Origin: Orbilia blumenaviensis
Lineage: Eukaryota > Ascomycota > Orbiliomycetes > Orbiliales > Orbiliaceae
Assembly (NCBI GenBank): GCA_036872755.1
Contig: JAVHNS010000003.1
Location: 434,001-498,000, forward strand
Direction of reading: 5' to 3'
DNA length: 64,000 nt
Shown: piece by piece, positions 48,111 to 58,537 of the stretch
Layout of the letters: the number at the start of each line of letters is the position of its first letter
How positions within the stretch are numbered: position 1 is the first letter of the stretch
Position numbers and translations under genes: made by a program
The notes under the pieces: model-generated
Seen by the model: only the letters and a program-made list of their open reading frames with translations
Database searches by the model: none
What the model was told of the DNA's origin: nothing

Positions 48111-49559
48111 TTAGTTAATCGATTGGACTCCCTTTCGTTTTCCTCTCTTTTCGTTCATAATACCCTCCAGCAGCTCAAAGCGTTCACAGAATCGATGGAA
48201 CTCCAGTTCATACCAAACTTTGGCGAACCAGTAACAGGCCACTAGCATCTCATAAGGTTGCCCTTCGGAATCTTCGCCCTGCAATGCCACAAACTTCATA
48301 ATTCTCCTCAACACTCCAGCTGGTAAATCCATTATACCAACTTTCCCTTTCTTGACGTCGATCAACTTCCTTCCTCTCACAATCTCCAATTGCTTCGCCC
48401 TCTTTTCTGGATCAATCGGCACCATTCTTCCCCCCATCCCCTGCTTCCACTCCGTAGCAACCGCCAACTTCCTTTCATCGCCACTGAACGGCTCCACAAC
48501 CTCAAACTTCAAACTGACCAATCCGCACCTCCTACACCCTCCCAACCCAAGATCAGTAGTATGTCCAGCGCACCTACACACCCTCTCAAATACCGTACTC
48601 CATATGAAAATCTCCTTGCAAACAAAATTGCAATGTCTACACATCGTCTCATAAAATGCATATTCATAAACCGGTCTCGTACTATACTCCGCTCCTCCTC
48701 TGATCGGCTGCATTGTCAATTCATATCCAGCAAGATCCTGCGCCCATATTGACCACCTCGTTGCCGACTGCGGTGCCTTAACTCGTATCAAGAAGCGGAG
48801 TTCGCCCCAAAACTGTTTGTATTCTTCCAAGAATAATCTAGCCCCGTGAGTCCGACGGTCGGATTTGGGGTTTGGAATAAGTAAGCCCCGTGGGCATCGG
48901 TGGTGGGCGCACCATATCGTGGAATATACGAATACCTCGGAGAAAACGTGGGTGTGGTATCCGTTCCTAGAGAGGACTTTAAAGAATGGCCGAACATCCT
49001 CCCGCGGGAAGGTGGACGTATATTTTGGAGAGTACTTAAAAATAGCTTTGGGAATATTATAGGCGGTGCTGGGATAGAAAATTCCAGTCGAAGTATCAAG
49101 TAACAACGCCGTGCTACAGCTTGGAGGACACAACGGATGGGAGCAGTATGGACACCTATAAGTATTAGTCCATGGGAGGATAGTATTTCGAATAGTTTTC
49201 TCCTGAACAGCCGGGGGAGCGGGAGGAAGATGTCGGAGATGGATACGAGCAAGGCATTTCGCTTCAGCTGCGTTATCCGGCGGGTATGCATGCACTTTGG
49301 GCTTTGGGCAAATATGCCGAAGCGATTTTGTAGTGAGGGATAAGGAAATCAGGTCGGAAAGTAAAAGGCGCCTAGTAATCAGAGAAAATATATCGAAAGG
49401 GAGGCCTAAGAGAGATAGCTTTGGGACATCGGATTGTGATAACCGAGAGTCTGTGCTAGAGTGATGATGGTCACTAGAAGTCTCAGATCTGAGAGATAGT
49501 GATGGCATGGAATCCTTAGATGACTGTCCCGAGAACGCCTTCAGAACCTTGGCCAACAT
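48111..49559 (-). CDS. F-box domain protein, third type
   Basis: A single-exon gene of 482 residues. After a Ser-rich N-terminus of about 47 residues comes an F-box, LSLLGLPFDIFSLITRRLLL, followed by SDLISLSLTTKSLRHICP. The middle is rich in Cys pairs (YRCPYCSHPLCPPSC at about 135-149, CAHHRCP, MCRHCNFVC, CRCAGH, GGCRRCG), which may bind zinc. A second short F-box-like stretch, IMDLPAGVLRRIMKF, lies at about 410-424. It is unlike both F-box families at the left of the window. It is probably an SCF-linked or zinc-binding adaptor, by analogy. The end overlaps nothing but lies 29 bases from the convergent FRA10AC1-type gene, so the 3' UTRs must overlap. Confidence 0.82.
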   Translation of the reverse strand: MLAKVLKAFSGQSSKDSMPSLSLRSETSSDHHHSSTDSRLSQSDVPKLSLLGLPFDIFSLITRRLLLSDLISLSLTTKSLRHICPKPKVHAYPPDNAAEAKCLARIHLRHLPPAPPAVQEKTIRNTILPWTNTYRCPYCSHPLCPPSCSTALLLDTSTGIFYPSTAYNIPKAIFKYSPKYTSTFPREDVRPFFKVLSRNGYHTHVFSEVFVYSTIWCAHHRCPRGLLIPNPKSDRRTHGARLFLEEYKQFWGELRFLIRVKAPQSATRWSIWAQDLAGYELTMQPIRGGAEYSTRPVYEYAFYETMCRHCNFVCKEIFIWSTVFERVCRCAGHTTDLGLGGCRRCGLVSLKFEVVEPFSGDERKLAVATEWKQGMGGRMVPIDPEKRAKQLEIVRGRKLIDVKKGKVGIMDLPAGVLRRIMKFVALQGEDSEGQPYEMLVACYWFAKVWYELEFHRFCERFELLEGIMNEKRGKRKGVQSIN

Positions 49560-50654
49560 GACGAAAAGTTAATGACGAGACACCAATATAATCTTGTAGA
49601 CACATGCGTTGACAGTGTGGTATTTTAGTCCAAGTCCCGGCTCCGGAACGTTCGAGAGCGTGTAGCGTTTCGTTGAAGATTCAAGTTATAGAGCTGGCCC
49701 GTAGCGCTCCGTAGCGGAGTTAATGCTGTAGGTGAAAAATAATTATGTGAGGAAGAAATTCCGGGAGGTAGCATAAGGAGTACCAACAGTTTGTTAATTA
49801 ACTGCGGTGAAGTCAATACGATGTCCGCGTCCAACATCCATGTTCGAATTCACGCCCTTCACCCCTGGTTGTGGTGTGCAGTTTGGTCCGAACCTGAACA
49901 GAAAAGGCACCGAATACCAAAACGGCAGGTTGAAATATATAAATACACACAATGAGTCTGAAACATGGAGTGTAAATTATTTGTAGAGTTGCGGCTCCCT
50001 GACTGTACGGCGTGAGAAGCTGAGGGTATATCCGGGTGCGTATGCTCAGACCTAAAATTTGATTCAGGTAACTCTGGACCTAGCGTTATATAAATAATAC
50101 GAACTGGTCTATAGATTTAGGCCCGTAGTACTATAGATCTACGAGACAAGTGCGGAGCCTCAACACTATAAAATACAACAGCAGTTACTGGCTAGCTACG
50201 TATACGTAGGTAGGTAGTTATCTCGACATCTTAGAATCTCAAATTATGTTCACATGTGCTCAGACGGCTCACATCTAGGCTTGTTTGTTTGTTTGTTTGT
50301 AATCACCACAGGTTGGAATAGAGTCCGAATATTTCTAGCTATGGTAGCAGCCCTTGCTACCTCGTCTACTTCAGATATGCTAGGTGATGCGTGAGCTCGA
50401 TCCATGAGTTCGATAGAAGCATTCCACCAAGACCTCAAATTTCTTCCAGGAAACCGTCCAGATTAGCTCGTCGATAACATACATTTCAATTAGATAAGTC
50501 CATATCTCGACGACCTCCGTACGTGCGGGAGTGGGCGAGCCAACACACACCCTTGTTGTATTTAATCAGGCAACAACACGCATCTACGTTATTGCCGAGA
50601 CTGCATTCAAGGCCAAAAAAAAAAAAACTCCCAATGCTAAAAAAACAAAAGAAA
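49560..50654. other. Spacer between F-box gene and tRNA
   Basis: About 1.1 kb without a supported protein gene. The left part is the promoter of the F-box gene. A GTTT tetranucleotide repeat lies at about 50280-50299 and an A tract at about 50616-50627. The tRNA terminator, a T-run on the minus strand, lies at about 50639-50654. Confidence 0.5.
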
Positions 50655-50752
50655 GGTCGAACTGGGATTCGAACCCAAGTTATCGGAAAGTTTCGATGAT
50701 TCCGAAGAATCTGATCAAAATCCGATGTGATAACCAACTACACTATTCAACC
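50655..50752 (-). tRNA. tRNA-Gln (anticodon UUG), with intron
   Basis: Read on the minus strand, the 98 bases fold as a cloverleaf. The acceptor GGTTGAA pairs with TTCGACC, with one G-T pair. The D arm reads GTGTAGTTGGTTATCAC. The anticodon stem TCGGA pairs with TCCGA. The loop TTTTGAT gives anticodon TTG. The T arm is TTGGG-TTCGAAT-CCCAG. A 26-base intron at 50689-50714 sits at the canonical place one base after the anticodon; removing it leaves 72 bases. A T-rich terminator follows. The mature sequence matches the usual pattern of fungal tRNA-Gln. It would read CAA codons. Confidence 0.93.
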
Positions 50753-51067
50753 TTCGTTGACGGACATCTCGCTACATTGCAGTAGATATATTCCTGCAGT
50801 AAAGTGGAAAGTTCTGAAGCATGCATCGAAAAGTCGCTCAGAAGTCCTTGAATGTCACGATAATACACCCGCCTATAGTGCTTATAGCCACCAATCAGTA
50901 CTTTCATTCCCACACTGACTGGGCAATTTCGTATGTCCACATCCGAATAAGTACCAAATTAATGTTGTTGTTTTGCCAGAGGTAGACTATTTTTCAGTAT
51001 CATACTAGGCTGTTGGATTTTGTAGTGGCGACAAAAAAATTACCGATTCTCTAGCCAGTCTACGGGC

Positions 51068-51157
51068 ATGCAACGAGATGCAACCACCAAAATGTTCGCA
51101 ATTGCAACCACGCCAGCGAACAATAATTGTAACCACGCGACAAAGACCAAACGATAA
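51068..51157 (+). other. Possible upstream open frame
   Basis: A 29-codon ATG-to-TAA frame lies 93 bases before the ATG used for the next gene. If the transcript starts further left it could lower translation of that gene. Whether it is in the mRNA is unknown. Confidence 0.25.
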
Positions 51158-51249
51158 AGGCCAAGGAGTCCACGAGGCCTTCAAACCTCACCGGTGCGTA
51201 GGCGGTCCCGCGTACCAGTGACGGTAGGGCAATAAAACAGCCCCCCCCA

Positions 51250-53451
51250 ATGCGCACGCTAGCAATACGATGCAGCAGCAACGGCGGGCTAAAACCTTCA
51301 CGATGCAATACATCGTGGAGGCCTGGAAGGTTCAGGCCCGAGATGTTAATGGGCACCCGCGCCCTAACTTCGACCACATCGCCCTCGAGTCATGGCCCAC
51401 CACAATCTCTGTGGGGAGAGCATGATACATCGCCTCTCCAGGGATATTTAGAATATCGCAATTCATGGTATCCGAAAATTAAGCCAGGATTAGTGAAGGC
51501 TGCGGCAGACTCGCCACTGTTTGCTGTCGACCGGCCTTTACCCTTGAGATTACTTGATAAAGAATTAGGGGAAGGGCGTCTTGCTGAAATATTGAAAAGC
51601 GACTACGACGATGAATATTGGGCTGCGACGGCCGTATCGTATCGCCGTGGGGAGGTAAATCTAGGTCCAAATATTCGCGAGGTCCAGCGTCAAGGCGACA
51701 GGTTTCTACGGGATATGATAGAGTTGATTTTGAGGAAATCTCTGGCGAATACTTTGCCAATAAGGTTCCCAGTGGTATGTCGTCCTCTTGTAATACGACC
51801 CTAAAAAATATAACCATGTCTCCTAATTACATAAAAAATTTGCAAATAGTAGAATCTCTACAATGCTATTGAAGGACATCCACTCTTCCGCCTAATCCTT
51901 GCATTGAGGCTGCAGCTCTACTGCCGGAAGGAATTCAGACTATTCCCAATCGACCTGCGATACCGCCGATATATGGGAACACTCCACCGCTGGGCCAACA
52001 ACCGGATTCCAATAAGATCAGACAGCGATGCTAACGCCTCAGTCCAAAATTTAGACAATCTTTCAAAGCATATGGCTGCCATAGCGGAAGGTGACCCGGA
52101 CCTTGAAGTTGCAATCAGAAGGGTATCGCCCGCGCTAGGTTTTCTAATGCTGCGCAAGGAACTGGTTGCATCTATCGAAGAACACCAACATAATCCCTTG
52201 GGTATCCACAAACCCAAAGAAGCGGTTGATATATACTTCTGGGCGAAGAGGGATATCAGTTGGTTTATAGATCTGTGTGGGGACCTTGTATTTTTGATTC
52301 TACGCCGTGGTATACATCATGCGGAAATAGAGTTCAAGGAGCAAGGGAAGACAGTAGCTTCTAAAGCACCCCCGGCAGAAGAAGAGGAGAATAACAAGGG
52401 TAGTAATACCGATGTCTCTTTGGATGAAGTTTTACAGCTTTATACCCCGCGCACATCCAACCAACAGGATGACGTCGATGCAGCTAGTCTAAATCCACCT
52501 TCTAATACGCGACCTGGGGCGCATATCCTTGATAGGTTCGACCAGTCGCCTTCAAGATTACCTGTCGGCGGACTAGCTCCCACATATCCACAATCGAGCT
52601 CCTCCTCCCCAAAGGTTAACAGTGATAGCGAAGAAACTGGAAGGGGGTGGGACTACATTACCGAAGACTCCAGTGAAAATAAGAACTTCACACCCTCAGA
52701 CCTATTGTCGCACACCAAACATACGCGAAATAATAATGGAGAGAATAACAATACTCGAAAACACACGATGAACAGTATATTCGAACTAAGTCCCCGCGAC
52801 TTATCCGCCCCATCACCAATCCCATCAAGAGACGAATTGACATCAAGACTAAATTATCGCCCACTACAATACAATCACCCACTGTCTCGGTTTGGTGATA
52901 AAATACGAACCAAAGCAGGGTTCTGGATATCCCCTCCGCATGGATCCAGTACGGCCACCAACGATTCCACATCCCACTCCTTCCGTCTCGACGAAGTCCA
53001 AGATCTCGACGCCCTCCTCGAAAACCTTGCCGCCGAAAAACAAAACCCTTCCTCAAAGCCATTCCGACAGGACGTAAAGCTCATCGCCAAAAAATCCGCA
53101 CAACCAGCCCTTGAAACCCCCCAACAAAAAAATAGCGGCTGGAGAACCCCTCTAGCCCATACGATACAAAAGAACGGTGATACCCACCCACGACCAGAGA
53201 CCATAGCCATTGACCGCCAACAAATGGTTCTTGAACACCAGTTACAATTACAAACAACAGCGGCAATAGCAGCAGCAGAAGCAAAGTCAGCCATAAAAGA
53301 CCCACTTAATGACCTTAAATCCCGGATGCTAGACCTCATGGCCTCTGTCAAGGATAGAAATTCAGGTGCGAGCAGCCCAGCAGAAGAAGAGCTGGAGCAT
53401 ATAGAATCGAAAGCAACTCAGAGGCCACTCGCAAAAGATGAGACTGAGTAG
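51250..53451 (+). CDS. Hypothetical protein, conserved-looking N-half and disordered C-half
   Basis: Two exons, 51250-51774 and 51853-53451, joined in phase 0 (GTG|GTATGT ... AGTAG|AAT), give 707 residues. I do not recognise the family. From about residue 65 (GYLEYRNSWYPKIKPG) to about residue 330 the protein looks globular, with Arg- and Leu-rich helices. The rest is Ser/Asn/Pro-rich and disordered, with a Gln/Ala-rich helical stretch near the end (LQLQTTAAIAAAEAKSAI). The first 60 residues are rich in Arg, Ser and Pro and look like an out-of-frame reading. In another frame, 51270-51425 encodes 51 residues that look more protein-like (MQYIVEAWKVQARDVNGHPR). So the true N-terminus may differ, through an indel, a missed intron, or an overlapping small frame. 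Confidence 0.65.
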
Positions 53452-54000
53452 CGGGCCTTCAATAGAATTTCTATAGGCCATACATTGGAAATATTACATA
53501 CTCCCACAATGCCAAATATCACGCTAGCAAACCCTGTCTATAATCATCCTTCCCATTCAATTCCTTGACAGGTCTATATCTGTATATGTATTTATAGCCT
53601 ATAGTCGCAAATGCAAACGTCACGATCGATTACTTAATACTTAAAATACTCTCGTCTGTACCCAATCCATGAATCCATGTATGTATTTAGTCCCTATCAA
53701 TCCTGAGATCCTACTCCTTAACCGATCCCAGCCAAGTCCATGCAGAAAAAGGGACTCCGGCATGATACCCATCCCACCAAACAAAGAAATAACCTATTAA
53801 ACAAAAAAAAGACCCAATAGTATCACCAATACCCTTCCCATAGACCAATAACACATGCATGCATAAAAAACAAGAGTCCCGGCTATATCCTCAATACCGA
53901 TAGACCTCTAAAGCCCGTTGTATCAAAACCCAAAGGCCCAATAAACCAAAACATCACCCAATGACAAAAGGACAAGAAACAAAAAACAAGAATGAAGGAA
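53452..54000. terminator. Convergent 3' flanks
   Basis: About 550 AT-rich bases between two convergent genes. They must hold both polyadenylation regions. No gene is supported. Confidence 0.4.
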
Positions 54001-56413
54001 TTATTCAAAAACCCTTTTAGCCAGCCCCTCATTCCAAGCCTTGTCCCACATCTTCTCCCCTTCAAACCCCAAACACCTTATCTCTTTAATCCTCATCCTG
54101 TTCATAACAGGCACAGTCTTCCTCCCCCTCAACAAAAGATTCCAACTCAGCATCCCAAACACAGTTCTTTTGGGCCCAGAGACTCCATACCAATTAGACT
54201 CCTTCCTCTTCAACTTATCCCCCAAATCTTTGACCGACCGCCCAAACTCCCCTCCCTGAAGTCCATAGAGACACTCAGAAACAGTATTCCTATCCTTCTC
54301 TACTTTTCTCAACAAAACTTCCTGCCACAACGGGGGGATAACCCTCGTCTTTGTGTTCGTGTACATCACTGCCACCCTCAAGTTGTGCGCCCGGTGAATA
54401 TACTTTTCATATCCTGCTTCCCAAGGGAATTGTTGATGCCCAGTTTGCCAGGTTGGCGGTAGGTCAAAAGAGTTCCACTTCCTCCCGGATGGTGGCACGA
54501 TTTGGTCCAAAAACTCGACCATCTTAGGTTCCTTCTCATATTTGACGTCTAGCACCCGGAATCCGTAGTATGACCATACGCCTTTCGTCTACATACAGTC
54601 AACCAGTCAGTATATAAAATACCACATTACAACATAAAATCGTAAACCAGTATGGTATACACAAAAGGGGTGGAGGAAAGGGCATAAAACTCACCAGCCT
54701 CTGAAGAGCAGCATCCTTCTTCTGCTTCTCATCATCCACAGGTACAACTGCGACCTCCTCTTCTTCCTTAAGATCCGGCTTCTTCGGCATAGACTTCTCC
54801 TGGATATCTGGATATTCCGTCTTCAATACGCCATCCACAACCCCAGCAACCGCCAACCAAGCTCCATTCCTGGTCGTATACGCCATTTCAATCCCAACTT
54901 CCATGCATGCAAACATAAACCTCACTTCCCCACTCAACCTTCCATTTCCGATCCTCCCTGCCAATCTATTAGCTTTAAATCTGACGTCATTTTCTTCGGA
55001 ATCCGTCATAGTCTTCCCCATCCTACAAAACTCAACCAAATCATCTTCTTTAAGTTTAGAAGGTTTATAAGTCCCCAGCCGTCCAATCGAAGCTTTGAAC
55101 TGCTCATACTGCTGACCCTCCTTTTCATTAAAGAATCTATAGATCGCAAACTGTGACTGCCCAACTTCAATCAGGACGATTTTTGGACAGTATAGATCAT
55201 CGACTTGCACGGCTATCTGTTCTTCTCTTGACAAGTCGCTTGATACGAGCCTCATGGGAGTGACAACCCACATTAACGGTCCAAGCGACTTCCAGAAAAA
55301 AGGATCAAAAAGTTGATTAATGTATCCATGCAGTTGCTCTCGGACATCCTTTCCTTCGGAGAAGTACGGGCTGATAATTGTGATGTCATTCGGAACAGTT
55401 GTTCGTTGACCCCCCATACGGATCGCATAGTCCGGAATCGTTTCAGCAAATGCTATCGTCAAAATCAGCGTAGACATCAGCAGAAATCCTCAGGGTAGAG
55501 GTAAAACAAAATTATCAAGTAAAAGGGAAAACTCACGATGAATACGTTTTTCCACAATCTTCATCGCATACCACATAATCCCACAAAACTTCCTAATCTC
55601 CCACTTCCTAAGCCAAGGCGGCCACTTCGGCTTGAATTTTTGCACATGGTCTCGAACACCAGGGCCTTCCCAATCGATCGCCGTAATCCCCAGAATGCTC
55701 CTCATGATATCATCATACGCCGCTCCCTTAAACAAATCCACCGAATTCCCTCCAGAGGTCAAAAGAACCTTACCAACATACCTCACCAACTCATCCCTCA
55801 TCTTATTCGGCATCTCTCTCAATATTGCAACCGCATCTGAAATCGTCTCATCATCACGATGCACGGCGTGATAACAAACCGCCATTCCGACTTCTCTTAT
55901 CAACACACTTGGCACCACCGTCTTCCCACTACGATCCCGCATCTTAAGTTTCCCCAAAATATCATGTCCAGGATGTCTCACATCCTCAGCCCGTTCCTGC
56001 AGTATCTGATGATACTCCTCAGCACTAAACGTCGAACTTTCTATCTCCTTCTGCAACTGCTTCTGCTCCTTCGAAAATTGTCTTAGACACCGACTATGCT
56101 TTGCAACCATCCTAGGTTGCGATATTATATGTCGCAAAGACGGCTTTTGAAATTCTGATGAATTCACAACGACCTCTTTGAGATTTGGATAGGATTTAAA
56201 GGTTCGTAGGCTTCCTGGGTATCTTAATGACATGTCTGGGGGCGGTACGAGCGTAGGCATAGGCTGATTTGAAGGTCCTGCTTCCGATTCACCGATTGGA
56301 TTGCCGGAATCGTCTAGGTATGTCTCTGTATCATGCATGTACCTAGTGTAGGTGTGAGCGAATGGTCGGTCGGACCAAGGCTCACTTGGCTGTTTTCCTT
56401 TGTCATCATCCAT
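54001..56413 (-). CDS. Hypothetical protein, 752 residues, unknown family
   Basis: Three exons, 56413-55537, 55488-54695 and 54588-54001, with short introns and matching phases, give 752 residues. I do not recognise a domain. The N-terminal 80 residues are polar and Pro-rich. A helical basic region follows (KHSRCLRQFSKEQKQLQKEI), then a folded-looking part up to about 290. A hydrophobic stretch, LLMSTLILTIAFAETI, lies just after the first splice joint at about 294-310. A further globular part contains VLIEVGQSQFAIYRF, then an acidic/basic linker, and a Trp-rich C-terminal region (WNSFDLPPTWQTGHQQFPW). The first intron is only 48 bases. An in-frame TAG sits directly before the ATG, so the start is either here or at a splice site (TATAG|AAAATG). 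It could be a lineage-specific protein. Confidence 0.7.
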
Positions 56414-56592
56414 TTTCTATAGTCACAAAACAAAACAGAGAACCCTTTATGCCGCCAAGAGGTCGAAGACGTCGTAATAAAAAGAAGAGGAGGGGGAGGA
56501 GGAGGAGGAGGAGGAAGCAAACGCTAACAAGAAAGGGAAAAGGTACTCGGAAGCAGAGGAAAGGGAGGGGGTATATGCCCAGCTGGCGAGAG

Positions 56593-56808
56593 CTATCCGC
56601 GGATAAGGTAGTCAAGAAAAAGAATAATACGGAGGAATATGGTTAGAAAAAGGCCGAACCAGAAGATAGTTTTGAGTAAGCCGTGATAATAGAATCCGGG
56701 CGGAAGGTAATCCAGAGAATCAGGCGATGGAGGAAGCTGAGTGGGTTGCGAATAGTTAGCCCACTGGTAATAAGCAAGCGGTGTAGGCTCCGCAGGATCG
56801 AATTGCAT
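56593..56808 (-). CDS. Small Pro/Tyr-rich protein with one TM segment
   Basis: A 71-codon frame on the same strand as the 752-residue gene and 179 bases upstream of its ATG. It begins MQFDPAEPTPLAYYQW, continues Pro-rich (QLPPSPDSLDYLPPGFYY), and ends with a strong membrane segment at about 46-68 (TIFWFGLFLTIFLRIILFLD). The clean polar-to-hydrophobic layout suggests real coding. I found no in-frame splice to the next gene. It may be an independent small gene, or a first exon whose donor I missed. Confidence 0.42.
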   Translation of the reverse strand: MQFDPAEPTPLAYYQWANYSQPTQLPPSPDSLDYLPPGFYYHGLLKTIFWFGLFLTIFLRIILFLDYLIRG

Positions 56809-58537
56809 GATATTCTGTGAAAGGGGCGTGGAAAGTAGAAAGGACGGAGAAGGGTTAAGGTAAAGGAAGGCTAAGGAGTAGCTCCGAAAGATCGGGGGGT
56901 TATATATCGTAAAATTCCTTTCGAATCCTCTTCAGTATATTTATTCTTGAGTTACAGTATATTGATCTTCACAATTTAACATAATTTATAGAAAATCCGT
57001 TGAATCTGCAGAGCAAAATATGTCTATGTCTGCCTAGGTAGTTTAAACCAATATTAATATGTGTCAGACTTGGGTGCGAGACTATACCAGTCTAAGGTCT
57101 ATATCAGTACCTCTTATATACCTGGTACCTACCTACCTAGGTAAGTAGTCCAATAAATTGTATAAATACCTACCTAGGTACCGAGATATACAAAATTATT
57201 TGTAGTAGTAAGGAGCCCACAAGTCAAAAGGCACCAAAATTCAATATAAAACAGTACAAACAGCTAGGTTTAGTCTCGCAACCAGCTAGGCCCGAGTCAA
57301 GACCTAAAATTTAAAGGGCGAAATCTGTGTTGTCAGTGAAAAAATGCAACAAAGTATGCACAAATCCCACCAGAAGCCGACCAAAAGTTCCGGATTCACT
57401 CTATTTACTTGTCCAGCTCCGGTCATGTATTACAATCACATATTCGATGCAACGGGTTCGATGCGATGTATCTTCAAAGTGCACTGAAAATAGTTGTACA
57501 GTACTGCTGTATAGTATATTTACTTAAACTATTTATGCCTGCGCCAAAAATCTCTAATACCCACAATCCATCCACCACTCATCTACCCATCAATCCATCC
57601 TGCACAGCTAAGCAGCGAACCTCTCCACGAACGAACCCTTCTTTTCCCAATCGTCAATTCGTGAATCCATAAAACCAGGCAAGCTCGACTTTGAAAAAAA
57701 GAGATAAGGAACGGAATAGATAACAAAAAAGCGATAAACTGATTCACTTATGAGCATAGCAAAAAACTGGGAAAGAAAAGACCAGTCTAAAACAAGTATA
57801 GGAGCTGATAACAGAAGAGCAAAAGATAACAAGAAAAAGAGATAACGAAACGACATCGTTTCGCTTGGCTGGTAGGTTTTTTTTGATTTCCCAATAACAT
57901 TATCAATGGAGGGTGGCGCGCGTGTGTGTGATAGTACACAGAAAGCTTCATGTTTTAAAAACGTGGAGTCAAAGGAGAGCTGTGATATAATCAAACGAAA
58001 AGGAGAGGAGGAAGGTGAGAGAAACCAGGTCATCACTTTTATCGCCCGGCGTATTCGGTAAATCCGAAATCCCATGAAGGATATACAATGAGGCATCCGT
58101 AGTGCATAGTAGCAAGGAAAAAAAAGAAAAACATCTCGGACAAGGGAGCATACAAGTAACCCGCGCGCTGAATAACTTATCAGAAAAGGAGAAAGACGTA
58201 GACAATATTCCTATTTTAAACGAAAAGGGAGGGGTTTACAATGGTAAACAAGCATGACGAAAGAAATAGGGCTCCCTTATCAACCCCACCACCCCCACTT
58301 CTTCTTTTCGGGTCCAACATTCTCTTGCTTAGCAGAGTTGGGCGTAGTAGGCGAAGGTCCCGGACTACGCGACCTTGCGGCGCTCAAGAATGCAAACCCG
58401 TCTTTCTCGGGGATTAATGAGATTGGCGAAAATGATGAAGAAGTGGCTGAAATCGGCGTTGTAGCACCGCTCTTTTGGTTGGCATCGGTAGGAACGGCGT
58501 GTTTTCCGCCGGATTGAGTGGCAGGGTTCAGTAATTG
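56809..58537. other. Spacer upstream of the small protein and 3' flank of GYP5-like gene
   Basis: About 1.7 kb without a supported gene. It holds a dense patch of TACCTAGGTA-type repeats at 57118-57182. Overlapping minus-strand frames at 57608-58205 are hydrophobic and Ser-rich, with no motif; they lie in the likely 3' flank of the Rab GAP gene. Confidence 0.5.
57118..57182. repeat. Clustered TACCTAGGTA-type palindromes
   Basis: Two copies of CTACCTAGGTA and several GGTACC/TACCTACC units occur within 65 bases. Similar patches lie at 2929-2946, 13714-13725, 14111-14135 and about 46788-46830, always in spacers. Confidence 0.65.
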
